64,000 nucleotides of DNA from Halopseudomonas xinjiangensis (GTDB lineage: Bacteria > Pseudomonadota > Gammaproteobacteria > Pseudomonadales > Pseudomonadaceae): the NCBI RefSeq assembly GCF_900104945.1, contig NZ_LT629736.1:186001-250000 (forward strand), read 5' to 3'. The notes beneath the pieces were generated by a model. That model was not told where the DNA came from. It searched no databases and saw only the letters and a program-made list of their open reading frames with translations. The position numbers were made by a program, and so were the translations under genes. Shown here in pieces: positions 9,057 to 17,357 of the stretch. Positions within the stretch are counted from its first letter, which is position 1. Each line of letters begins with the position of its first letter.

Positions 9057-9701
9057 ATGCAGCCCAACCCCTCGACGCTTGTTCGTGAAACCTTTCCGGT
9101 GGGCCCGCTGGGCTGTAACTGCACCATCGTCGGCGACCCGCAGACGAAAAAAGCCATCGTCATCGATCCGGGCGGAGACCACCAGTTGATCCTTGATCGT
9201 CTCGACGCGCTGGGCCTGAAGGTGGTCAGTATCATCCACACCCATGCGCACCTGGATCACTTTCTCGCCTCTGGCGAAATGAAGAAGGCCACCGGAGCGA
9301 CGCTGCATCTCCACAAGGACGACCAGTTCCTCTGGGATAACCTGGAAATGCAGTGTCGCCTGTTCGGCGTGGCTTACACGCCGGTTCCGGCCCCCGATCA
9401 ATGGTTGCAAGATGATGAAGAGCTCGCCTGTGGCTGCGGAGTGGCGTTACATACGCCAGGCCACACTCCGGGCTCGATGAGCTTCTGGTTTCCCCAGGAT
9501 CGGCTGTTGATCGCGGGCGATACGCTGTTTCGGCGCGGCATTGGTCGTACCGATCTGTGGGGCGGCGACCATCAACAGATCGAGCGGTCGATCCGCCAGC
9601 GTCTGTACACGCTTGACGAAGAAGCAGTTGTGGTGACTGGTCACGGCCCGGATACGGTCCTCGGCGAGGAAATCCGAGAGAACCCATTCATTCGCGGCTG
9701 A
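9057..9701 (+). CDS. MBL-fold metallo-hydrolase (glyoxalase II-like, YcbL type)
   Basis: This 214-residue cytoplasmic hydrolase carries the HTHAHLDH zinc motif, then HTPGHTPGSM, the metal-bridging Asp in LIAGDTLFRRGIGRTD and a final His in VVTGHGPDT. The family includes glyoxalase II (hydroxyacylglutathione hydrolase) and persulfide dioxygenases; its short C-terminus resembles YcbL-type enzymes more than classical GloB. I chose the ATG at 9057 because AGGAGA lies 5-10 bases upstream; the reading frame extends back to a TTG at 9009 without a comparable site. The substrate is uncertain. Confidence 0.88.
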   Translation: MQPNPSTLVRETFPVGPLGCNCTIVGDPQTKKAIVIDPGGDHQLILDRLDALGLKVVSIIHTHAHLDHFLASGEMKKATGATLHLHKDDQFLWDNLEMQCRLFGVAYTPVPAPDQWLQDDEELACGCGVALHTPGHTPGSMSFWFPQDRLLIAGDTLFRRGIGRTDLWGGDHQQIERSIRQRLYTLDEEAVVVTGHGPDTVLGEEIRENPFIRG

Positions 9702-9793
9702 GCTTTCGTCCGGATTGTGCTCTGAAGCTCTTCCGAATCTGGTTTATTCAGGTAATCTGCGGCGATGCCGTACCCATGAAAGGAATATACCCC

Positions 9794-10450
9794 ATGAAGA
9801 TACAAGGTTTGATCGCTGCAGGTTTGTGCTCGGCTCTGCTCGCAGGCTGCACTACCAACCCGTACACCGGCGAGCAGCAGGCAGGCAAGTCGTCCATCTA
9901 TGGTCTGGGCGGCGCTGCGGCCGGCGCAATCGTTGGGGCAGCGACGTCCAGCAAGAAGGATCGTGGCAAGGGCGCATTGATCGGCGCAACCGTTGGTGGT
10001 GCCGCGGGTGCCGGCTACGGTTATTACGTCGATCAGCAGGAGGCGCGGTTGCGCCAGGAGCTGTCAGGCACCGGCGTGCAGGTCGTGCGCAACGGCAATG
10101 ACATTCAGCTGGTCATGCCGGGCAACATCACGTTCGCCAGCAGCTCGGCGGATATCGCCAGCAGTTTCTACCCGACGCTGAATTCGCTGGTGCGTGTATT
10201 CAAGGAATACGACCGCAATGGTGTCGACATCGTCGGTCACACCGACAGCACCGGCTCGCTGGAGCTGAATATGCGCCTGTCGCAGCAACGTGCGACCAGC
10301 GTAGCGTCCTATCTGACTGGTCAGGGTATCTCCGGGGCACGCATCACCAGCCGCGGCGTAGGTCCGAGCCAGCCGATAGCATCCAACGAAACCCAGGAAG
10401 GCCGTGCGCGCAACCGCCGCGTCGAGATCAACCTGCGGCCGATGCAGTAA
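9794..10450 (+). CDS. OmpA-family lipoprotein with glycine-zipper region
   Basis: This 218-residue protein has a lipoprotein signal peptide ending in LLAGC (Cys16). A glycine/alanine-rich zipper segment follows (AAAGAIVGA, then GALIGATVGGAAGAGYGYY), and a C-terminal OmpA domain contains DIVGHTDSTGSLELN and RNRRVEINLRP. This is the YiaD-like layout: anchored in the outer membrane and binding peptidoglycan through the OmpA domain. An AAAGGAAT site sits upstream of the ATG at 9794; an ATG at 9776 overlaps that site and is less likely. It is convergent with the acyltransferase gene. Confidence 0.9.
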   Translation: MKIQGLIAAGLCSALLAGCTTNPYTGEQQAGKSSIYGLGGAAAGAIVGAATSSKKDRGKGALIGATVGGAAGAGYGYYVDQQEARLRQELSGTGVQVVRNGNDIQLVMPGNITFASSSADIASSFYPTLNSLVRVFKEYDRNGVDIVGHTDSTGSLELNMRLSQQRATSVASYLTGQGISGARITSRGVGPSQPIASNETQEGRARNRRVEINLRPMQ

Positions 10451-10476
10451 GCTGAGTTGAATCCGCCTCGTCAGGC

Positions 10477-11385
10477 TCAGGCCTGGCGCGGCGGATACTC
10501 CATGTGCAGCCGTTCGAGCTGCGCATCCTTCTCTTCCCACAAACTGTTGATCCAGCCCTGGAACTCGCTACGGAAGGCCTCGTCATTTTGATAGTCCCTG
10601 CCGAGGAACTGCGACGGAATCGGCTTCAGCTCGCAGCGCATGACCACCTTGCGAATCCTGCCGCTTAGCAGATCCCAGAAGGTCGGATTGCCATCCGGGT
10701 AATGGATGGTGATGTCCACCAGCGAGCGCAGCTGGGTGCCCATCGCGTCGAGTACGAAGGCAACGCCGCCCGACTTGGGTTTGAGCAGATAACGAAACGG
10801 CGAGTTCTGCTGGTCGTGCTTGGCCTGGGTGAAGCGCGTGCCCTCGAGAAAATTGAAAACCGCTACCGGCGTCGTCTTGAATTTTTCACAGGCGCGGCGG
10901 GTGGCGGCCACGTCCTGCCCAGCCTTTTCCGGATGCCGGTCAAGGTAGGCCTTGGTGTAGCGTTTCATGAACGGAAAATCGAGCGCCCACCAGCAGATGC
11001 CGATGATCGGCACCCAGATCAGCTCCTGCTTGAGAAAGAACTTCAACATGGGCATGCGGCGGTTGAGGTTGTGCTGCAGCGCGAGGATGTCGACCCAGCT
11101 TTGATGGTTGCTTATGACCAGATACCAGCCATCGTAGGCCAGTTGCTCATGGCCTGATACATCCCACTCGGTGCGCCCGGCGAGCTTCATCCAGCCGCTG
11201 TTGCAGAGGATCCAGAACTCGGCGATGCGAATCAGCAGGACGGTGCAGGCTTTCTGCAGCGCAGGCCACGGCAGCAGTTTGATCAGGGCCAAGGGCAGCA
11301 GCACGCTGAAGCAGACGACGGTGTTCAGCACCAGTAACAGGGCAGACAGGCTCCCGCGAATCGACGCGGGTAGAAAGCTCAGCAT
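10477..11385 (-). CDS. PlsC-type acyltransferase (YihG-like)
   Basis: This roughly 302-residue membrane protein has an N-terminal hydrophobic anchor and the lysophospholipid acyltransferase motif NHQSWVD (HX4D), followed by NFLEGTRFT, the second PlsC motif. It probably acylates a lysophosphatidate or related lipid at the inner membrane. Length and sequence resemble E. coli YihG/Agpat-like enzymes rather than the shorter PlsC. The start is uncertain: ATG at 11385 gives a typical N-terminus (MLSFLPASIRG), while a GTG at 11403 adds six residues. It follows pta on the same strand with a gap of about 46 bp. Confidence 0.87.
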   Translation of the reverse strand: MLSFLPASIRGSLSALLLVLNTVVCFSVLLPLALIKLLPWPALQKACTVLLIRIAEFWILCNSGWMKLAGRTEWDVSGHEQLAYDGWYLVISNHQSWVDILALQHNLNRRMPMLKFFLKQELIWVPIIGICWWALDFPFMKRYTKAYLDRHPEKAGQDVAATRRACEKFKTTPVAVFNFLEGTRFTQAKHDQQNSPFRYLLKPKSGGVAFVLDAMGTQLRSLVDITIHYPDGNPTFWDLLSGRIRKVVMRCELKPIPSQFLGRDYQNDEAFRSEFQGWINSLWEEKDAQLERLHMEYPPRQA

Positions 11386-11431
11386 AAACGATGACTCGGT
11401 CACGGGCCCGGCCTCGGGGCCTGGGCGATTT

Positions 11432-13570
11432 TTATTCGGAATTATCGGCCTGAATTGCCGTCAGCGCGATGGTGTAGACGATATCGTCGACCAATGCGCC
11501 GCGCGACAGATCATTCACCGGCTTGCGCAAGCCCTGTAGCATCGGGCCGACGCTGACCACGTTGGCGCTACGCTGAACGGCCTTGTATGTGGTGTTGCCA
11601 GTATTCAGATCGGGAAACACGAACACAGTGGCCTTGCCGGCCACCGGGCTGTCCGGTGCCTTTTGCAGACCTACGCTGGCGATGGCGGCGGCATCATACT
11701 GGAGCGGCCCGTCGATCAACAATCCCGGCTCACGCTCCCGAGCGATGCGTGTCGCCTGGCGAACCTTTTCCACATCCGCACCGGTACCCGATTCCATGGT
11801 CGAGTAGCTGATCATCGCCACTCGCGCCGGAATGCCGAACGACTCGGCAGAGCGAGCGCTCTGGATGGCGATTTCAGCGAGCTCCTCTGCGTTCGGATCC
11901 GGGTTGACCGCGCAGTCCCCGTACACCAGCACCTGATCTGGCAGCAGCATGAAGAAAATCGATGATACGAGGTTGTAACCCGGTGCCGTCTTGATCAGCT
12001 GGAAGGCCGGGCGAATGGTATTGGCAGTGGTGTGCACCGCGCCGGAAACCAGCCCGTGCACTTCGTCCAGCGCGAGCATCATGGTGCCGAGTACCACATT
12101 GTCTTCAAGTTGCTGCAGCGCCATGGGGGCGTTCAGGCCACGGCCCTGGCGCAGCTTCACCATCGGCTCGACATACCGCTCGCGTACCACGTCGGGGTCG
12201 AGGATGCGCAGACCCTCGGGCAGCGTGATGTGTTGTGCGCGGGCGACCGCCTCAACTGCCTCGGGCTTGGCCAGCAACACACAGTCGGCGATCCCGCGTC
12301 TTTGACAGATGGCAGCTGCCTGGACGGTGCGCGGCTCGTCACCTTCCGGCAACACGATGCACTTGGCGGCCTTCTGCGCCCGGCGGAACAGCTCATAGCG
12401 AAACGCCGGCGGAGACATGCGCAGCTCACGCGGCTTGCCGCAACGCTCCTGCAGCCAGGCGTGATCGATATGCGAGGCGGCGTAATCGGTGACCATTTCG
12501 GCGCGCTCGATATCATCGACCGGGATCTCCCGGTTCATGCGGTCTAGATGCGTGGCCGTGTTGAAACTGTTGGTAGTCACGGTCATCACCGGCAAACCGC
12601 TTTCCAGAGCCGGTTTGCACAGCTTCATGACGCGGCTGTCAGGGCTTATGCCGCCGGTCAGCAGCAGGCCTGCCAGCGGTGTGCCAGCCAGCGAGGCGAG
12701 GCAACTGGCGATGAACACGTCATCGCGATCGCCCGGAGTGACGATCAGGGTCCCCGGCTTGAGGCGCTCGATGATGTTCGGCACGGTGCGCGCGCACAGC
12801 GATATTTCTGCCACCCGGCGTGTGCGGATGTCGCCTTCGTTGAGAATCTGCGCGCCCAGCAGTTCCGCAACATCGCCGGTGCGGGGGGCATTGAGTTCAT
12901 CCTTCCAGGGAATGCAGCCGATAAGCCGGAAGTCCTCGGTATCCAGTACCTTGGATTGTTGCTTCAGCGCCTGCGCGTATTCCTTCAGGGTGCGCTTGAG
13001 CTTGCCCAGTTCAGTGGCCAGGCCCTCGTTCTCATCGATACCTTCGACCTTGTTGACGATAGCGCCGAGCACCTTCGGGTCACGCGGGCCACCGAAGGTC
13101 TGCGCATGGATTTCGATGCGGTTGGCCAGCGCGGCCATGTCAGCGTCATTCGAGTCAGGCGCGGTCACCAGAATGACGTCGGCATCCAGGCTCTTGGCCA
13201 GATGGTTGTTGATTCGTGCCGCATAGCTGGCCTGCCGTGTCGGCACCATGCCTTCGACCACGACGACATCGGCATCGACGGCTGCCTGCTGGAAGCGGCT
13301 GATGATGTCTTCAAGCACCTCGTTCAGCTCGCCCTTGGCCAGACGCTGCTCGACTTCGCTCAGGCCCAGTGGCTGCGGCGGGGCGAGACCGAGCGTGCGC
13401 GCTATCAACTCGCTCGAGCGTTCCGGTCCCGTGTCGCCCGCGTGCGGCTGGGCGATGGGTTTTAGGAAATGTACGCGCAGGCCGGTTCGTTCCAGTGCGC
13501 GAATGAGACCCAGGCTGATCGAGGTGAGACCGACGCCGAACCCAGTGGGGGCTATGAAAAAGGTATGCAT
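11432..13570 (-). CDS. pta: Phosphate acetyltransferase
   Basis: This 712-residue long-form Pta converts acetyl-CoA and phosphate to acetyl phosphate. The N-terminal third is a BioD-like P-loop domain (IAPTGFGVGLTS), the middle a DRTGG regulatory domain, and the C-terminal part from about residue 390 the catalytic PTA_PTB domain (IVLPEGDEPRT, then SYSTMESGTGADVEKV). Length matches the gammaproteobacterial form. It starts 10 bp after ackA on the same strand, so the two form an operon for acetate activation and overflow. A GGGAG site precedes the ATG. Confidence 0.96.
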   Translation of the reverse strand: MHTFFIAPTGFGVGLTSISLGLIRALERTGLRVHFLKPIAQPHAGDTGPERSSELIARTLGLAPPQPLGLSEVEQRLAKGELNEVLEDIISRFQQAAVDADVVVVEGMVPTRQASYAARINNHLAKSLDADVILVTAPDSNDADMAALANRIEIHAQTFGGPRDPKVLGAIVNKVEGIDENEGLATELGKLKRTLKEYAQALKQQSKVLDTEDFRLIGCIPWKDELNAPRTGDVAELLGAQILNEGDIRTRRVAEISLCARTVPNIIERLKPGTLIVTPGDRDDVFIASCLASLAGTPLAGLLLTGGISPDSRVMKLCKPALESGLPVMTVTTNSFNTATHLDRMNREIPVDDIERAEMVTDYAASHIDHAWLQERCGKPRELRMSPPAFRYELFRRAQKAAKCIVLPEGDEPRTVQAAAICQRRGIADCVLLAKPEAVEAVARAQHITLPEGLRILDPDVVRERYVEPMVKLRQGRGLNAPMALQQLEDNVVLGTMMLALDEVHGLVSGAVHTTANTIRPAFQLIKTAPGYNLVSSIFFMLLPDQVLVYGDCAVNPDPNAEELAEIAIQSARSAESFGIPARVAMISYSTMESGTGADVEKVRQATRIAREREPGLLIDGPLQYDAAAIASVGLQKAPDSPVAGKATVFVFPDLNTGNTTYKAVQRSANVVSVGPMLQGLRKPVNDLSRGALVDDIVYTIALTAIQADNSE

Positions 13571-13580
13571 GCTGCTCCCG

Positions 13581-14783
13581 TTATGACTGATTGCGCAGTT
13601 GGTCGATCAGGCTCAGGCTCTCATCGGCGATCTGGCGTTCTTCGTCAGTTGGAATGACAAGGATCGCCGGTGAACCGCTACGGTGCACCGCGCCGGCTTG
13701 GCCGCGTGGCAACCGGCTGTTGGCATCCGGGTCGATGTGCAGGCCGAGAATGGCCAGGTGGCGCAGCGTCAATGCTCGAACCAGTGCCGAGTTTTCGCCG
13801 ATACCGCCGGTGAAGATCAAACCGTCCAGCCGCGGCAGGGCGACCGCCAGGCCGGCCAGCGAGCGCGCCAGGCGATAACAGAACACCTCGATGGCGAGAT
13901 GCGCACCGTGATGCCCATCCTCGCGCGCCTGCTCGAGCTGGCGCATGTCGTTGGACAGGCCCGAGAGTCCCAGCAAACCACTTTCGCGATTCAGCAACTG
14001 CTCTATGCGCGGCAGATCCCAGCCTAGCGTGCGGGCCAGATGTGCGTGCAGGTTCGGATCGACGTCACCGCTGCGGGTGCCCATCACCAAGCCCTCGAGC
14101 GGCGTCAGTCCCATGCTGGTATCCAGGCTCTTGCCATCGAGCACCGCACAGCTGGAGCACCCGTTGCCAAGGTGCGCGCTCAGCCAGGCTCCGTGTCCGA
14201 ACTGGCGACCCGTGAGCAGGCTGGCCTGGTTGGTCACATACTGATGGCTGGTGCCGTGGAACCCATAGCGGCGGACGCCGTGGACCGCATACAGATCGTC
14301 GGGCAGGGCATAGCGGTAGGCGTGGGCCGGCATGCTCTGGTGGAAGGCGGTATCAAAGATCGCGACCTGCTGAACGTCCGGCAACAACTCCATGGCCGCG
14401 CGGATACCGGTTAGGTTCGCCGGATTATGTAGCGGGGCAAGCGGAGCACTGGCATCAATGGCTGCTATGACCTCGTCATCGATGAGCCGCGCCCCGGTGA
14501 AGTGTTCTCCGCCATGCACGACGCGATGCCCGACGGCCGCCAGCGGCTGGCTGGTATGTTCACCGATCAAGGGCAACAGTCGCGCCATGGCCTGCGTATG
14601 GTCTGCCTCCCCGAGGGGCTCTTCGTGCTTGTGATCACCAAGTCGCCATTCCAGCGTCGCCTGAGGCGTTCCGAGGCGCTCGGCAAGGCCGCTGAGCAAC
14701 GGCTGGCTGGTGTCCTCCTCGCGAACAGCGAATTTGATCGATGAACTACCGCAGTTAATCACCAGTACCAGTCGGCTCGACAT
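13581..14783 (-). CDS. ackA: Acetate kinase
   Basis: This 400-residue acetokinase-family enzyme interconverts acetyl phosphate plus ADP with acetate plus ATP. The phosphate-binding opening [12 protein letters not shown], the HRVVHGGE segment with an active-site Arg, HGTSHQYV, the [14 protein letters not shown] loop and [13 protein letters not shown] are all present. It is the first gene of the ackA-pta pair and is divergent from the FKBP gene with about 136 bp between starts. Confidence 0.97.
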   Translation of the reverse strand: MSSRLVLVINCGSSSIKFAVREEDTSQPLLSGLAERLGTPQATLEWRLGDHKHEEPLGEADHTQAMARLLPLIGEHTSQPLAAVGHRVVHGGEHFTGARLIDDEVIAAIDASAPLAPLHNPANLTGIRAAMELLPDVQQVAIFDTAFHQSMPAHAYRYALPDDLYAVHGVRRYGFHGTSHQYVTNQASLLTGRQFGHGAWLSAHLGNGCSSCAVLDGKSLDTSMGLTPLEGLVMGTRSGDVDPNLHAHLARTLGWDLPRIEQLLNRESGLLGLSGLSNDMRQLEQAREDGHHGAHLAIEVFCYRLARSLAGLAVALPRLDGLIFTGGIGENSALVRALTLRHLAILGLHIDPDANSRLPRGQAGAVHRSGSPAILVIPTDEERQIADESLSLIDQLRNQS

Positions 14784-14919
14784 GAATTTCCCATATTTTG
14801 ATCTATATTGCTTATTGTCCTCGGGAGGATGGGCCGAGTTCCCCCGGTCGAACCGTGCGTTCGGACGGCATTCGGCGTAGACTCACCGGTTTTGCACACG
14901 ACATTACAGGTACCAGATT

Positions 14920-15405
14920 ATGCAAGTTGCCGCCAACAAGGCCGTATCCATCGACTATACGCTGACCAACGACGCTGGCGAGGTGATTGATTCCTCCGCT
15001 GGTGGTGCACCCCTGGTCTACCTGCATGGCGCGGGCAACATCATCCCGGGTCTGGAGCAGGCGCTCGAAGGCAAGCAGGAAGGTGACGAGATCAAAGTCT
15101 CTGTCGAGCCAGAAAATGCATACGGCGAATTCAGCCCCGAACTGGTCGCCGTGCTCGGTCGCAACATGTTCGAAGGCGTCGACGAACTCGAAGTCGGCAT
15201 GCAGTTCCACGCTTCCGGTCCGGATGGCGGCATGCAGATCGTCACCATCACCGCTCTGGAAGGCGACGAAGTGACTGTCGACGGTAATCACCCGCTCGCC
15301 GGCCAGCGCCTGAACTTCGACGTCAAGGTCGTTGACGTGCGCGAGGCCAGCGCTGATGAACTGTCCCATGGTCACATCCATGGCGAAGGTGGCGTGGAGC
15401 ACTAA
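14920..15405 (+). CDS. SlyD-like FKBP-type peptidyl-prolyl cis-trans isomerase
   Basis: This 161-residue protein has the split FKBP domain with an inserted IF chaperone domain: YTLTNDAGEVIDSS at the start, YLHGAGNIIPGLEQALEG, then ENAYGE and the insert after residue 70. It should catalyse prolyl isomerisation and assist folding in the cytoplasm. E. coli SlyD has a long Cys/His-rich metal-binding tail; here only a short HGHIHGEGGVEH end remains, so a nickel-storage role is doubtful. A strong terminator follows at 15439, marking a single-gene unit. Confidence 0.93.
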   Translation: MQVAANKAVSIDYTLTNDAGEVIDSSAGGAPLVYLHGAGNIIPGLEQALEGKQEGDEIKVSVEPENAYGEFSPELVAVLGRNMFEGVDELEVGMQFHASGPDGGMQIVTITALEGDEVTVDGNHPLAGQRLNFDVKVVDVREASADELSHGHIHGEGGVEH

Positions 15406-15438
15406 GCGCGCGCACGGCGCCTGGAAACAGGCGCACCG

Positions 15439-15468
15439 GAAAAAGCCGAGCCATTGCTCGGCTTTTTC
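15439..15468 (+). terminator. Rho-independent terminator after the SlyD-like gene
   Basis: GAAAAAGCCGAG at 15439-15450 pairs with CTCGGCTTTTTC at 15457-15468, ending in a T-run. Confidence 0.93.
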
Positions 15469-15564
15469 ATGTCCGGAGCATTTCTGATCTGTGGCGCAGA
15501 GCGGCGAGCTATTTGCTCGTATCACTGATAATGATGTTGATCCGATCTCGTATCGAAGAAAGAT

Positions 15565-15572
15565 GACCGGTC
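15565..15572. promoter_or_regulatory. GACCGGTC palindrome, probable repressor operator upstream of the TetR gene
   Basis: The perfect 8-bp palindrome GACCGGTC, flanked AT and GT, lies 14 bp before the chosen TetR start. An identical 8-mer lies at 16188-16195, before the adjacent Old Yellow Enzyme gene. E. coli NemR binds a palindrome built on GACC/GGTC half-sites, so autoregulation is plausible. Confidence 0.55.
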
Positions 15573-15586
15573 GTATAGTGGCGTCC

Positions 15587-16174
15587 ATGAACACTATCCA
15601 GGATAAGCGGGCGCGCATACTTGCTGCGGGTACCGAAGTGATGTTGCTCAAGGGCTATAGCGGGACTGGCGTGCAGGAGATCACCCAGGGGGCCGGTGTG
15701 CCCAAGGGCTCCTTCTATCACTACTTCGAAAGCAAGGAAGACTTCGCCATTCAGGCGTTGCACTTCTACTACACGCCACGGCTGGAGCGCTTCGCAGCTG
15801 CGCTGCGCGCCGCCGATGCCGCTCCCCGCGAGCGCGTGCTGCGCTTCTATCGCGATCTGGTTGGCTATTTCGCCAATCAGCAGGAGCCGACTCACCAGTG
15901 CTTCATCGGCAGTCTGTGCCATGAAAAGGCTGATGAGAGCCAGCCGATCGGCTACGCCGCCCGCGCTATTCTCAAGCGCTCCAGTGCGGTACTGGCCGAA
16001 TGTCTGCAGGCGGCGCAGGAGCAGGGCGAGATCGCCGCTGACCAGGACCCGACAGAGCTGGCAGCCTTCATCGGTGCTGCCTGGGAAGGTGCCTTGCTGC
16101 GCATGAAGGTGGATCGCCAGGTTGGCCCGCTGCGCACATTCATCACTCAGCTGGAGCGATTGCTTCGGCGCTGA
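15587..16174 (+). CDS. NemR-like TetR-family transcriptional repressor
   Basis: This 195-residue regulator has an N-terminal TetR helix-turn-helix (GTGVQEITQGAGVPKGSFYH, residues 26-45) and the NemR-type effector-domain motif HQCFIGSLCHE, with Cys105 at the position of the redox-sensing Cys106 of E. coli NemR. NemR-type proteins sense electrophiles and reactive chlorine or aldehydes. I start at the ATG at 15587 because the frame's upstream codons (GTG 15491, ATG 15563) would place the GACCGGTC operator inside the gene. It is followed by a flavin oxidoreductase, the classic nemR-nemA partner. Confidence 0.85.
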   Translation: MNTIQDKRARILAAGTEVMLLKGYSGTGVQEITQGAGVPKGSFYHYFESKEDFAIQALHFYYTPRLERFAAALRAADAAPRERVLRFYRDLVGYFANQQEPTHQCFIGSLCHEKADESQPIGYAARAILKRSSAVLAECLQAAQEQGEIAADQDPTELAAFIGAAWEGALLRMKVDRQVGPLRTFITQLERLLRR

Positions 16175-16187
16175 TCGAAAACGAGAC

Positions 16188-16212
16188 GACCGGTCAACTG
16201 GCGACGGTCGCC
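16188..16212. promoter_or_regulatory. Second GACCGGTC palindrome plus GGCGACGGTCGCC dyad before the Old Yellow Enzyme gene
   Basis: GACCGGTC at 16188-16195 repeats the operator candidate of the TetR gene. Immediately beyond it, GGCGACGGTCGCC at 16200-16212 is another perfect palindrome around a central base. Both lie in the 73-bp gap between repressor and oxidoreductase, which would allow the second gene its own repressed promoter. Confidence 0.5.
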
Positions 16213-16247
16213 CACCAAGACCAACGATAACCTCAGGAGCATTTGGC

Positions 16248-17357
16248 ATGTCCGCAGATACCCGCCCGCTATTCGAATCCTTTGAGCTGGGCCCGCTTTC
16301 GCTCAACAACCGCATCGTCATGGCGCCGATGACGCGCAACTTCTCGCCCCGTGGCGTACCGACCGAGCAGGTCGTGGATTACTATCGCCGCCGCGCCGAG
16401 TCGGGCGTGGGCTTGGTCATCACCGAAGGCACTACGGTCGATCACCAGGCAGCTAACGGTTATCCGAACGTTCCTGCGTTCCACGGTGAGGAAGCACTGG
16501 CGGGTTGGAAGAAGGTAGTCGATGCGGTGCATGCGGTTGGCGGCAAGATCGCGCCGCAACTGTGGCACGTCGGCAACGTCCGTCGGCTGGGTACCGAGCC
16601 GAACGGGGATGTCCCGGGTTATGGCCCGATGGACAAGATCAAGGATGGCAAGAAACTCGTGCACGGTATGACCAAACAGGACATCGACGATGTGGTGCAG
16701 GCCTTTGCCAAGGCGGCGAAGGACGCCAAGGCGATCGGCATGGATGCGATCGAGCTGCACGGTGCGCACGGCTACCTTATCGACCAGTTCTTCTGGGAAG
16801 CGAGCAATCAGCGCGACGACGAATACGGCGGCAGCATGGAAAACCGTGGCCGCTTCGCAGTCGAGATCGTCCGCGCAGTGCGTGAGGCAGTCGGGCCTGA
16901 CTATCCGATCATCTTCCGTTTCTCGCAGTGGAAACAACAGGATTACACCGCGCGGCTGGCGCCCACTCCCGAGCTGCTCGAGCAGTTCCTCAAGCCGTTG
17001 TCCGAGGCAGGCGTCGACATTTTCCACTGCTCGCAGCGTCGCTTCTGGGAGCCGGAATTCGAAGGTTCGGACCTCAATCTAGCCGGCTGGACTCGCAAGA
17101 TCACTGGCAAACCGACCATCACCGTCGGCAGTGTCGGGCTGGATGGCGAGTTCCTTGAGTTCATGGTCAAGACCGACAAGGTTGCCGAAACCCAGAACAT
17201 CGACGGGCTGTTGGAGCGCCTCGGCAAGGGCGAGTTCGATCTGGTCGCGGTAGGTCGCGCACTGATCGTCGATCCGCAGTGGGCCGAGAAGGTTCGCGAA
17301 GGTCGCTTCGCCGATATTCTCCCGTTCAGCCGCGAAGCGCTGAAAACGCTAGCCTGA
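16248..17357 (+). CDS. Old Yellow Enzyme-family NADH:flavin oxidoreductase
   Basis: This 369-residue TIM-barrel flavoenzyme begins FESFELGPLSLNNRIVMAPM, the typical OYE opening. GAHGYLIDQFFWEASNQRDDEYGG and SMENRGRF follow, with the FMN-binding VAVGRALIVDP near the end. It should bind FMN and reduce activated alkenes or related electrophiles with NAD(P)H. The ATG at 16248 has a CAGGAG site. It is paired with the upstream NemR-like repressor, which supports an electrophile-detoxification role. Its stop overlaps the end of the convergent glycosyltransferase gene by 9 bp. Confidence 0.92.
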   Translation: MSADTRPLFESFELGPLSLNNRIVMAPMTRNFSPRGVPTEQVVDYYRRRAESGVGLVITEGTTVDHQAANGYPNVPAFHGEEALAGWKKVVDAVHAVGGKIAPQLWHVGNVRRLGTEPNGDVPGYGPMDKIKDGKKLVHGMTKQDIDDVVQAFAKAAKDAKAIGMDAIELHGAHGYLIDQFFWEASNQRDDEYGGSMENRGRFAVEIVRAVREAVGPDYPIIFRFSQWKQQDYTARLAPTPELLEQFLKPLSEAGVDIFHCSQRRFWEPEFEGSDLNLAGWTRKITGKPTITVGSVGLDGEFLEFMVKTDKVAETQNIDGLLERLGKGEFDLVAVGRALIVDPQWAEKVREGRFADILPFSREALKTLA

